A stretch of DNA of 64,000 nt from NCBI GenBank assembly GCA_964035795.1, contig CAXIVU010000259.1:124001-188000 (forward strand), given 5' to 3'. The translations under genes and the position numbers were made by a program. The notes under the pieces are model-generated. The model saw only the letters and a list, made by a program, of their open reading frames with translations. It ran no database searches and was not told where the DNA came from. This document shows, in pieces, positions 15,001 through 20,300 of the stretch; positions within the stretch are counted from its first letter, which is position 1, and each line of letters opens with the position of its first letter. Source of the DNA: Pterobdella sp. o SKG-2022. Taxonomy: Eukaryota; Annelida; Clitellata; Hirudinida; Piscicolidae.

Positions 15001-17356
15001 AACAACGCCAACTACAATTTCTGTAACAACAACTTCATTGGCTACAGCTACAACAGTTTCGACAACGATTGCAACATCAACGCAAACAACAACTGTTATT
15101 ATGACAACAACGACAGAAATGTTGTCTAAATCTACGCCAACAGTTACTACTGTAGAAACAACAACGCCAACTACAATAACTGTAACAACAACTTCATTGG
15201 CTACAGCTACAACAGTTTCGACAACGATTGCAACATCAACGCAAACAACAACTGTTATTATGACAACAACGACAGAAATGTTGTCTAAATCTACGCCAAC
15301 AGTTACTACTGTAGAAACAACAACGCCAACTACAATAACTGTAACAACAACTTCATTGGCTACAGCTACAACAGTTTCGACAACGATTGCAACATCAACG
15401 CAAACAACAACTGTTATTATGACAACAACGACAGAAATGTTGTCTAAATCTACGCCAACAGTTACTACTGTAGAAACAACAACGCCAACTACAATAACTG
15501 TAAGAACAACTTCATTGGCTACAGCTACAACAGTTTCGACAACGATTGCAACATCAACGCAAACAACAACTGTTATTATGACAACAACGACAGAAATGTT
15601 GTCTAAATCTACGCCAACAGTTACTACTGTAGAAACAACAACGCCAACTACAATAACTGTAACAACAACTTCATTGGCTACAGCTACAACAGTTTCGACA
15701 ACGATTGCAACATCAACGCAAACAACAACTGTTATTATGACAACAACGACAGAAATGTTGTCTAAATCTACGCCAACAGTTACTACTGTAGAAACAACAA
15801 CGCCAACTACAATTTCTGTAACAACAACTTCATTGGCTACAGCTACAACAGTTTCGACAACGATTGCAACATCAACGCAAACAACAACTGTTATTATGAC
15901 AACAACGACAGAAATGTTGTCTAAATCTACGCCAACAGTTACTACTGTAGAAACAACAACGCCAACTACAATTTCTGTAACAACAACTTCATTGGCTACA
16001 GATACAACAGTTTCGACAACGATTGCAACATCAACGCAAACAACAACTGTTATTATGACAACAACGACAGAAATGTTGTCTAAATCTACGCCAACAGTTA
16101 CTACTGTAGAAACAACAACGCCAACTACAATAACTGTAACAACAACTTCATTGGCTACAGCTACAACAGTTTCGACAACGATTGCAACATCAACGCAAAC
16201 AACAACTGTTATTATGACAACAACGACAGAAATGTTGTCTAAATCTACGCCAACAGTTACTACTGTAGAAACAACAACGCCAACTACAATAACTGTAACA
16301 ACAACTTCATTGGCTACAGCTACAACAGTTTCGACAACGATTGCAACATCAACGCAAACAACAACTGTTATTATGACAACAACGACAGAAATGTTGTCTA
16401 AATCTACGCCAACAGTTACTACTGTAGAAACAACAACGCCAACTACAATAACTGTAACAACAACTTCATTGGCTACAGCTACAACAGTTTCGACAACGAT
16501 TGCAACATCAACGCAAACAACAACTGTTATTATGACAACAACGACAGAAATGTTGTCTAAATCTACGCCAACAGTTACTACTGTAGAAACAACAACGCCA
16601 ACTACAATTTCTGTAACAACAACTTCATTGGCTACAGCTACAACAGTTTCGACAACGATTGCAACATCAACGCAAACAACAACTGTTATTATGACAACAA
16701 CGACAGAAATGTTGTCTAAATCTACGCCAACAGTTACTACTGTAGAAACAACAACGCCAACTACAATAACTGTAACAACAACTTCATTGGCTACAGATAC
16801 AACAGTTTCGACAACGATTGCAACATCAACGCAAACAACAACTGTTATTATGACAACAACGACAGAAATGTTGTCTAAATCTACGCCAACAGTTACTACT
16901 GTAGAAACAACAACGCCAACTACAATAACTGTAAGAACAACTTCATTGGCTACAGCTACAACAGTTTCGACAACGATTGCAACATCAACGCAAACAACAA
17001 CTGTTATTATGACAACAACGACAGAAATGTTGTCTAAATCTACGCCAACAGTTACTACTGTAGAAACAACAACGCCAACTACAATAACTGTAACAACAAC
17101 TTCATTGGCTACAGCTACAACAGTTTCGACAACGATTGCAACATCAACGCAAACAACAACTGTTATTATGACAACAACGACAGAAATGTTGTCTAAATCT
17201 ACGCCAACAGTTACTACTGTAGAAACAACAACGCCAACTACAATTAACTGTAACAACAACTTCATTGGCTACAGCTACAACAGTTTCGACAACGATTGCA
17301 ACATCAACGCAAACAACAACTGTTATTATGACAACAACGACAGAAATGTTGTCTAA
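2..17356 (+). CDS. Thr-rich mucin-like repeat protein, segment upstream of frameshift (5' end open)
   Basis: This frame is open from the left edge, with the last codons of a unit before position 14, through 108 complete 53-residue units. It leaves the repeat frame at the inserted T at 17244/17245 and stops at TAA 17354-17356. From the ATG at 14 it encodes 5780 residues, but that Met is residue 1 of an internal repeat, not a credible initiation site. The real start lies upstream. Each unit is about 51% Thr and 60% Thr plus Ser, with no Cys, one Lys and two Glu. I see no signal peptide, transmembrane span or folded domain. Known mucin PTS domains share this make-up and are O-glycosylated on Thr/Ser, giving stiff, hydrated secreted or cell-surface polymers; that role is inferred here. 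The last 36 residues are a frameshifted, Asn-rich tail. Alternatives are a glue, silk or cuticle protein, or a non-coding satellite. Confidence 0.72.
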   Translation, partial: TTTEMLSKSTPTVTTVETTTPTTITVRTTSLATATTVSTTIATSTQTTTVIMTTTTEMLSKSTPTVTTVETTTPTTITVTTTSLATATTVSTTIATSTQTTTVIMTTTTEMLSKSTPTVTTVETTTPTTITVTTTSLATATTVSTTIATSTQTTTVIMTTTTEMLSKSTPTVTTVETTTPTTISVTTTSLATATTVSTTIATSTQTTTVIMTTTTEMLSKSTPTVTTVETTTPTTISVTTTSLATATTVSTTIATSTQTTTVIMTTTTEMLSKSTPTVTTVETTTPTTITVRTTSLATATTVSTTIATSTQTTTVIMTTTTEMLSKSTPTVTTVETTTPTTITVTTTSLATATTVSTTIATSTQTTTVIMTTTTEMLSKSTPTVTTVETTTPTTITVTTTSLATATTVSTTIATSTQTTTVIMTTTTEMLSKSTPTVTTVETTTPTTITVTTTSLATATTVSTTIATSTQTTTVIMTTTTEMLSKSTPTVTTVETTTPTTITVTTTSLATATTVSTTIATSTQTTTVIMTTTTEMLSKSTPTVTTVETTTPTTITVTTTSLATATTVSTTIATSTQTTTVIMTTTTEMLSKSTPTVTTVETTTPTTITVTTTSLATATTVSTTIATSTQTTTVIMTTTTEMLSKSTPTVTTVETTTPTTITVTTTSLATATTVSTTIATSTQTTTVIMTTTTEMLSKSTPTVTTVETTTPTTITVTTTSLATATTVSTTIATSTQTTTVIMTTTTEMLSKSTPTVTTVETTTPTTITVTTTSLATATTVSTTIATSTQTTTVIMTTTTEMLSKSTPTVTTVETTTPTTITVTTTSLATATTVSTTIATSTQTTTVIMTTTTEMLSKSTPTVTTVETTTPTTITVTTTSLATATTVSTTIATSTQTTTVIMTTTTEMLSKSTPTVTTVETTTPTTITVTTTSLATATTVSTTIATSTQTTTVIMTTTTEMLSKSTPTVTTVETTTPTTITVTTTSLATATTVSTTIATSTQTTTVIMTTTTEMLSKSTPTVTTVETTTPTTITVTTTSLATATTVSTTIATSTQTTTVIMTTTTEMLSKSTPTVTTVETTTPTTITVTTTSLATATTVSTTIATSTQTTTVIMTTTTEMLSKSTPTVTTVETTTPTTITVTTTSLATATTVSTTIATSTQTTTVIMTTTTEMLSKSTPTVTTVETTTPTTITVTTTSLATATTVSTTIATSTQTTTVIMTTTTEMLSKSTPTVTTVETTTPTTISVTTTSLATATTVSTTIATSTQTTTVIMTTTTEMLSKSTPTVTTVETTTPTTITVTTTSLATATTVSTTIATSTQTTTVIMTTTTEMLSKSTPTVTTVETTTPTTITVTTTSLVTATTVSTTIATSTQTTTVIMTTTTEMLSKSTPTVTTVETTTPTTITVTTTSLATATTVSTTIATSTQTTTVIMTTTTEMLSKSTPTVTTVETTTPTTITVTTTSLATATTVSTTIATSTQTTTVIMTTTTEMLSKSTPTVTTVETTTPTTITVRTTSLATATTVSTTIATSTQTTTVIMTTTTEMLSKSTPTVTTVETTTPTTISVTTISLATDTTVSTTIATSTQTTTVIMTTTTEMLSKSTPTVTTVETTKPTTISVTTISLATDTTVSTTIATSTQTTTVIMTTTTEMLSKSTPTVTTVETTTPTTISVTTTSLATATTVSTTIATSTQTTTVIMTTTTEMLSKSTPTVTTVETTTPTTITVTTTSLATATTVSTAIATSTQTTTVLMTTTTEMLSKSTPTVTTVETTTPTTITVTTTSLATATTVSTTIATSTQTTTVIMTTTTEMLSKSTPTVTTVETTTPTTITVTTTSLVTATTVSTTIATSTQTTTVIMTTTTEMLSKSTPTVTTVETTTPTTITVTTTSLATATTVSTTIATSTQTTTVIMTTTTEMLSKSTPTVTTVETTTPTTITVTTTSLATATTVSTTIATSTQTTTVIMTTTTEMLSKSTPTVTTVETTTPTTITVRTTSLATATTVSTTIATSTQTTTVIMTTTTEMLSKSTPTVTTVETTTPTTISVTTTSLVTATTVSTTIATSTQTTTVIMTTTTEMLSKSTPTVTTVETTTPTTITVTTTSLATATTVSTTIATSTQTTTVIMTTTTEMLSKSTPTVTTVETTTPTTITVTTTSLATATTVSTTIATSTQTTTVIMTTTTEMLSKSTPTVTTVETTTPTTITVRTTSLATATTVSTTIATSTQTTTVIMTTTTEMLSKSTPTVTTVETTTPTTISVTTISLATDTTVSTTIATSTQTTTVIMTTTTEMLSKSTPTVTTVETTKPTTISVTTISLATDTTVSTTIATSTQTTTVIMTTTTEMLSKSTPTVTTVETTTPTTISVTTTSLATATTVSTTIATSTQTTTVIMTTTTEMLSKSTPTVTTVETTTPTTITVTTTSLATATTVSTAIATSTQTTTVLMTTTTEMLSKSTPTVTTVETTTPTTITVTTTSLATATTVSTTIATSTQTTTVIMTTTTEMLSKSTPTVTTVETTTPTTITVTTTSLVTATTVSTTIATSTQTTTVIMTTTTEMLSKSTPTVTTVETTTPTTITVTTTSLATATTVSTTIATSTQTTTVIMTTTTEMLSKSTPTVTTVETTTPTTITVTTTSLATATTVSTTIATSTQTTTVIMTTTTEMLSKSTPTVTTVETTTPTTITVRTTSLATATTVSTTIATSTQTTTVIMTTTTEMLSKSTPTVTTVETTTPTTISVTTISLATDTTVSTTIATSTQTTTVIMTTTTEMLSKSTPTVTTVETTTPTTISVTTTSLATATTVSTTIATSTQTTTVIMTTTTEMLSKSTPTVTTVETTTPTTITVTTTSLATATTVSTTIATSTQTTTVIMTTTTEMLSKSTPTVTTVETTTPTTISVKTISLATDTTVSTTIATSTQTTTVIMTTTTEMLSKSTPTVTTVETTTPTTISVTTISLATATTVSTTIATSTQTTTVIMTTTTEMLSKSTPTVTTVETTTPTTISVTTISLATATTVSTTNATSTQTTTVIMTTTTEMLSKSTPTVTTVETTTPTTITVTTTSLATATTVSTTIATSTQTTTVIMTKTTEMLSKSTPTVTTVETTTPTTITVTTTSLATATTVSTTIATSTQTTTVIMTTTTEMLSKSTPTVTTVETTTPTTISVTTISLATATTVSTTNATSTQTTTVIMTKTTEMLSKSTPTVTTVETTTPTTITVRTTSLATATTVSTTIATSTQTTTVIMTTTTEMLSKSTPTVTTVETTTPTTITVTTTSLATATTVSTTIATSTQTTTVIMTTTTEMLSKSTPTVTTVETTTPTTITVTTTSLATATTVSTTIATSTQTTTVIMTTTTEMLSKSTPTVTTVETTTPTTITVTTTSLATATTVSTTIATSTQTTTVIMTTTTEMLSKSTPTVTTVETTTPTTITVRTTSLATATTVSTTIATSTQTTTVIMTTTTEMLSKSTPTVTTVETTTPTTITVTTTSLATATTVSTTIATSTQTTTVIMTTTTEMLSKSTPTVTTVETTTPTTITVRTTSLATATTVSTTIATSTQTTTVIMTTTTEMLSKSTPTVTTVETTTPTTITVTTTSLATATTVSTTIATSTQTTTVIMTTTTEMLSKSTPTVTTVETTTPTTISVTTTSLATATTVSTTIATSTQTTTVIMTTTTEMLSKSTPTVTTVETTTPTTISVTTISLATATTVSTTNATSTQTTTVIMTTTTEMLSKSTPTVTTVETTTPTTITVTTTSLATATTVSTTIATSTQTTTVIMTKTTEMLSKSTPTVTTVETTTPTTISVTTTSLATATTVSTTIATSTQTTTVIMTTTTEMLSKSTPTVTTVETTTPTTITVTTTSLATATTVSTTIATSTQTTTVIMTTTTEMLSKSTPTVTTVETTTPTTITVTTTSLATATTVSTTIATSTQTTTVIMTTTTEMLSKSTPTVTTVETTTPTTITVRTTSLATATTVSTTIATSTQTTTVIMTTTTEMLSKSTPTVTTVETTTPTTITVTTTSLATATTVSTTIATSTQTTTVIMTTTTEMLSKSTPTVTTVETTTPTTISVTTTSLATATTVSTTIATSTQTTTVIMTTTTEMLSKSTPTVTTVETTTPTTISVTTISLATDTTVSTTIATSTQTTTVIMTTTTEMLSKSTPTVTTVETTTPTTISVTTTSLATATTVSTTIATSTQTTTVIMTTTTEMLSKSTPTVTTVETTTPTTISVTTTSLATATTVSTTIATSTQTTTVIMTTTTEMLSKSTPTVTTVETTTPTTITVTTTSLATATTVSTTIATSTQTTTVIMTTTTEMLSKSTPTVTTVETTTPTTISVTTTSLATATTVSTTIATSTQTTTVIMTTTTEMLSKSTPTVTTVETTTPTTISVTTISLATDTTVSTTIATSTQTTTVIMTTTTEMLSKSTPTVTTVETTTPTTITVTTTSLATATTVSTTIATSTQTTTVIMTTTTEMLSKSTPTVTTVETTTPTTITVTTTSLATATTVSTTIATSTQTTTVIMTTTTEMLSKSTPTVTTVETTTPTTISVTTTSLATATTVSTTIATSTQTTTVIMTTTTEMLSKSTPTVTTVETTTPTTITVTTTSLATATTVSTTIATSTQTTTVIMTTTTEMLSKSTPTVTTVETTTPTTITVTTTSLATATTVSTTIATSTQTTTVIMTTTTEMLSKSTPTVTTVETTTPTTITVRTTSLATATTVSTTIATSTQTTTVIMTTTTEMLSKSTPTVTTVETTTPTTITVTTTSLATATTVSTTIATSTQTTTVIMTTTTEMLSKSTPTVTTVETTTPTTISVTTTSLATATTVSTTIATSTQTTTVIMTTTTEMLSKSTPTVTTVETTTPTTISVTTISLATDTTVSTTIATSTQTTTVIMTTTTEMLSKSTPTVTTVETTTPTRITVTTTSLATATTVSTTIATSTQTTTVIMTTTTEMLSKSTPTVTTVETTTPTTITVTTTSLATATTVSTTIATSTQTTTVIMTTTTEMLSKSTPTVTTVETTTPTTISVTTTSLATATTVSTTIATSTQTTTVIMTTTTEMLSKSTPTVTTVETTTPTTITVTTTSLATATTVSTTIATSTQTTTVIMTTTTEMLSKSTPTVTTVETTTPTTITVTTTSLATATTVSTTIATSTQTTTVIMTTTTEMLSKSTPTVTTVETTTPTTITVRTTSLATATTVSTTIATSTQTTTVIMTTTTEMLSKSTPTVTTVETTTPTTITVTTTSLATATTVSTTIATSTQTTTVIMTTTTEMLSKSTPTVTTVETTTPTTISVTTTSLATATTVSTTIATSTQTTTVIMTTTTEMLSKSTPTVTTVETTTPTTISVTTTSLATDTTVSTTIATSTQTTTVIMTTTTEMLSKSTPTVTTVETTTPTTITVTTTSLATATTVSTTIATSTQTTTVIMTTTTEMLSKSTPTVTTVETTTPTTITVTTTSLATATTVSTTIATSTQTTTVIMTTTTEMLSKSTPTVTTVETTTPTTITVTTTSLATATTVSTTIATSTQTTTVIMTTTTEMLSKSTPTVTTVETTTPTTISVTTTSLATATTVSTTIATSTQTTTVIMTTTTEMLSKSTPTVTTVETTTPTTITVTTTSLATDTTVSTTIATSTQTTTVIMTTTTEMLSKSTPTVTTVETTTPTTITVRTTSLATATTVSTTIATSTQTTTVIMTTTTEMLSKSTPTVTTVETTTPTTITVTTTSLATATTVSTTIATSTQTTTVIMTTTTEMLSKSTPTVTTVETTTPTTINCNNNFIGYSYNSFDNDCNINANNNCYYDNNDRNVV
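14..172 (+). repeat. First full repeat unit; anatomy of the 53-codon unit
   Basis: The consensus peptide runs M1-L2-S3-K4-S5-T6-P7, then Thr runs broken by Val/Ile: V9, V12-E13, T14-T16, P17, I20-T21-V22, T23-T25, S26-L27-A28, A30, V33-S34, I37-A38, S40, Q42, T43-T45, V46-I47-M48, T49-T52, E53. Thr codons are ACA 16, ACT 6, ACG 5 and ACC 0. The fixed first two bases with a varied third base are what protein-level constraint leaves behind. Both + strand ATGs (codons 1 and 48) lie in the open frame. The other two + frames each contain a stop in every unit: TAA at bases 9-11 and TAG at bases 35-37. This first unit is a T23R variant (AGA for ACA). Charge in the consensus is one Lys against two Glu, so near neutral. 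Confidence 0.9.
14..967 (+). repeat. Units 1-6: mixed R23/S21 units
   Basis: Unit 1 and unit 6 carry T23R (GTA-AGA). Units 4 and 5 carry the ATA-ACT to ATT-TCT change, which is silent at I20 and gives T21S. Units 2 and 3 are consensus. R23 and S21 are the two commonest variants of the whole array. Confidence 0.9.
968..3670 (+). repeat. Units 7-23: uniform consensus block
   Basis: I found no difference by eye between these seventeen consecutive units. Such uniformity points to recent local amplification or conversion from one template, or to assembly from a repeated consensus. Confidence 0.85.
3671..4465 (+). repeat. Units 24-28: S21 and A28V markers
   Basis: Unit 24 has T21S and unit 26 has A28V (GCT to GTT). 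Units 25, 27 and 28 are consensus. The run V28, consensus, consensus, R23 that begins at unit 26 is seen again at units 35-38 and 48-51 and, with an added S21, at 39-42. Confidence 0.85.
4466..6055 (+). repeat. 13-unit segmental duplication, copy A (units 29-38)
   Basis: The unit order is R23 with silent TCG at S26; S21-I25-D30; K16-S21-I25-D30; S21; A36-L47; consensus; V28; consensus; consensus; R23 with TCG26. The same order recurs 13 units (2067 bp) downstream. Markers such as T16K (ACG to AAG, near 4830) and the A36-L47 pair occur only in these two copies, so common descent is clear. Confidence 0.9.
6056..6532 (+). repeat. Units 39-41 between the two 13-unit copies
   Basis: Unit 39 combines T21S and A28V in one unit, a pairing not seen elsewhere. 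Units 40 and 41 are consensus. Unit 39 looks like a recombinant between an S21-type and a V28-type unit, with the exchange between codons 21 and 28. Confidence 0.8.
6533..8122 (+). repeat. 13-unit segmental duplication, copy B (units 42-51)
   Basis: Units 42-50 repeat the variant order of units 29-37 exactly, including T16K and the A36-L47 unit. Unit 51 matches unit 38 at R23 but has TCA rather than TCG at S26, so the copies differ by one silent base at that end. This places the duplication among the more recent events in the left third of the array. Confidence 0.9.
8123..12892 (+). repeat. Units 52-81: rare-variant stretch (K23, N37, K50)
   Basis: Unit 52 is S21-I25-D30, and unit 55 adds T23K. 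Units 57, 60 and 70 carry I37N (ATT to AAT). Units 58, 60 and 71 carry T50K. The pair N37 then K50 in units 57-58 recurs in units 70-71, again 13 units apart. Unit 60 has both changes in one unit. R23 units are 61, 65, 67 and 75. The run S21, consensus, consensus, R23, consensus, S21, S21-I25-D30 at units 72-78 foreshadows the 9-unit repeat to the right. Confidence 0.85.
12893..14323 (+). repeat. 9-unit higher-order repeat, copy 1 (units 82-90)
   Basis: The order is S21; S21-I25-D30; consensus; consensus; S21; consensus; consensus; R23; consensus. The period is 1431 bp. Confidence 0.85.
14324..15754 (+). repeat. 9-unit higher-order repeat, copy 2 (units 91-99)
   Basis: The order is the same as in the preceding copy, with one private change: T19R (ACA to AGA, near 14697) in the third unit, number 93. 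That change arose after the duplication. Confidence 0.85.
15755..17185 (+). repeat. 9-unit higher-order repeat, diverged copy 3 (units 100-108)
   Basis: This copy starts with S21 and S21-D30, and R23 falls in its eighth unit as in copies 1 and 2. The second unit lacks I25, the S21 unit is displaced by one position (unit 105), and unit 106 has D30 without S21. It is a related but reworked copy ending right at the frameshifted unit. Confidence 0.7.
17186..17345 (+). other. Unit 109: 160-bp unit with +1 frameshift
   Basis: This unit is consensus except for one extra T in the ACA-ATA-ACT segment, read here as caattaactg at 17241-17250. The insertion moves the reading frame by one base. The shifted reading gives an Asn-rich tail and a TAA at 17354-17356, inside the next unit. 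No other unit shares the insertion. It is the only frame-breaking length change in the window. It could be a real mutation, a base-calling error or a mis-join. Confidence 0.93.
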
Positions 17357-20300
17357 ATCTACGCCAACAGTTACTACTGTAGAAACAACAACGCCAACTA
17401 CAATAACTGTAACAACAACTTCATTGGCTACAGCTACAACAGTTTCGACAACGATTGCAACATCAACGCAAACAACAACTGTTATTATGACAACAACGAC
17501 AGAAATGTTGTCTAAATCTACGCCAACAGTTACTACTGTAGAAACAACAACGCCAACTACAATTTCTGTAACAACAACTTCATTGGCTACAGCTACAACA
17601 GTTTCGACAACGATTGCAACATCAACGCAAACAACAACTGTTATTATGACAACAACGACAGAAATGTTGTCTAAATCTACGCCAACAGTTACTACTGTAG
17701 AAACAACAACGCCAACTACAATAACTGTAAGAACAACTTCATTGGCTACAGCTACAACAGTTTCGACAACGATTGCAACATCAACGCAAACAACAACTGT
17801 TATTATGACAACAACGACAGAAATGTTGTCTAAATCTACGCCAACAGTTACTACTGTAGAAACAACAACGCCAACTACAATAACTGTAACAACAACTTCA
17901 TTGGCTACAGCTACAACAGTTTCGACAACGATTGCAACATCAACGCAAACAACAACTGTTATTATGACAACAACGACAGAAATGTTGTCTAAATCTACGC
18001 CAACAGTTACTACTGTAGAAACAACAACGCCAACTACAATAACTGTAACAACAACTTCATTGGCTACAGCTACAACAGTTTCGACAACGATTGCAACATC
18101 AACGCAAACAACAACTGTTATTATGACAACAACGACAGAAATGTTGTCTAAATCTACGCCAACAGTTACTACTGTAGAAACAACAACGCCAACTACAATA
18201 ACTGTAACAACAACTTCATTGGCTACAGCTACAACAGTTTCGACAACGATTGCAACATCAACGCAAACAACAACTGTTATTATGACAACAACGACAGAAA
18301 TGTTGTCTAAATCTACGCCAACAGTTACTACTGTAGAAACAACAACGCCAACTACAATAACTGTAACAACAACTTCATTGGCTACAGCTACAACAGTTTC
18401 GACAACGATTGCAACATCAACGCAAACAACAACTGTTATTATGACAACAACGACAGAAATGTTGTCTAAATCTACGCCAACAGTTACTACTGTAGAAACA
18501 ACAACGCCAACTACAATAACTGTAACAACAACTTCATTGGCTACAGCTACAACAGTTTCGACAACGATTGCAACATCAACGCAAACAACAACTGTTATTA
18601 TGACAACAACGACAGAAATGTTGTCTAAATCTACGCCAACAGTTACTACTGTAGAAACAACAACGCCAACTACAATAACTGTAACAACAACTTCATTGGC
18701 TACAGCTACAACAGTTTCGACAACGATTGCAACATCAACGCAAACAACAACTGTTATTATGACAACAACGACAGAAATGTTGTCTAAATCTACGCCAACA
18801 GTTACTACTGTAGAAACAACAACGCCAACTACAATAACTGTAACAACAACTTCATTGGCTACAGCTACAACAGTTTCGACAACGATTGCAACATCAACGC
18901 AAACAACAACTGTTATTATGACAACAACGACAGAAATGTTGTCTAAATCTACGCCAACAGTTACTACTGTAGAAACAACAACGCCAACTACAATAACTGT
19001 AACAACAACTTCATTGGCTACAGCTACAACAGTTTCGACAACGATTGCAACATCAACGCAAACAACAACTGTTATTATGACAACAACGACAGAAATGTTG
19101 TCTAAATCTACGCCAACAGTTACTACTGTAGAAACAACAACGCCAACTACAATAACTGTAACAACAACTTCATTGGCTACAGCTACAACAGTTTCGACAA
19201 CGATTGCAACATCAACGCAAACAACAACTGTTATTATGACAACAACGACAGAAATGTTGTCTAAATCTACGCCAACAGTTACTACTGTAGAAACAACAAC
19301 GCCAACTACAATAACTGTAACAACAACTTCATTGGCTACAGCTACAACAGTTTCGACAACGATTGCAACATCAACGCAAACAACAACTGTTATTATGACA
19401 ACAACGACAGAAATGTTGTCTAAATCTACGCCAACAGTTACTACTGTAGAAACAACAACGCCAACTACAATAACTGTAACAACAACTTCATTGGCTACAG
19501 CTACAACAGTTTCGACAACGATTGCAACATCAACGCAAACAACAACTGTTATTATGACAACAACGACAGAAATGTTGTCTAAATCTACGCCAACAGTTAC
19601 TACTGTAGAAACAACAACGCCAACTACAATAACTGTAACAACAACTTCATTGGCTACAGCTACAACAGTTTCGACAACGATTGCAACATCAACGCAAACA
19701 ACAACTGTTATTATGACAACAACGACAGAAATGTTGTCTAAATCTACGCCAACAGTTACTACTGTAGAAACAACAACGCCAACTACAATAACTGTAACAA
19801 CAACTTCATTGGCTACAGCTACAACAGTTTCGACAACGATTGCAACATCAACGCAAACAACAACTGTTATTATGACAACAACGACAGAAATGTTGTCTAA
19901 ATCTACGCCAACAGTTACTACTGTAGAAACAACAACGCCAACTACAATAACTGTAACAACAACTTCATTGGCTACAGCTACAACAGTTTCGACAACGATT
20001 GCAACATCAACGCAAACAACAACTGTTATTATGACAACAACGACAGAAATGTTGTCTAAATCTACGCCAACAGTTACTACTGTAGAAACAACAACGCCAA
20101 CTACAATAACTGTAACAACAACTTCATTGGCTACAGCTACAACAGTTTCGACAACGATTGCAACATCAACGCAAACAACAACTGTTATTATGACAACAAC
20201 GACAGAAATGTTGTCTAAATCTACGCCAACAGTTACTACTGTAGAAACAACAACGCCAACTACAATAACTGTAACAACAACTTCATTGGCTACAGCTACA

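Noticed and set aside
17186..17345. Programmed ribosomal frameshift site
   Set aside because: There is no slippery heptamer or downstream structure, and the inserted base is unique to this unit. A mutation or sequencing error is simpler.
17346..17348. ATG at 17346 as start of an independent second gene
   Set aside because: It is again residue 1 of a unit. The downstream part has the same units as the upstream part, and no promoter or leader lies between them.
17245..17356. Asn-rich C-terminal domain
   Set aside because: It is the consensus repeat read one base out of frame after the inserted T, not a separate domain.
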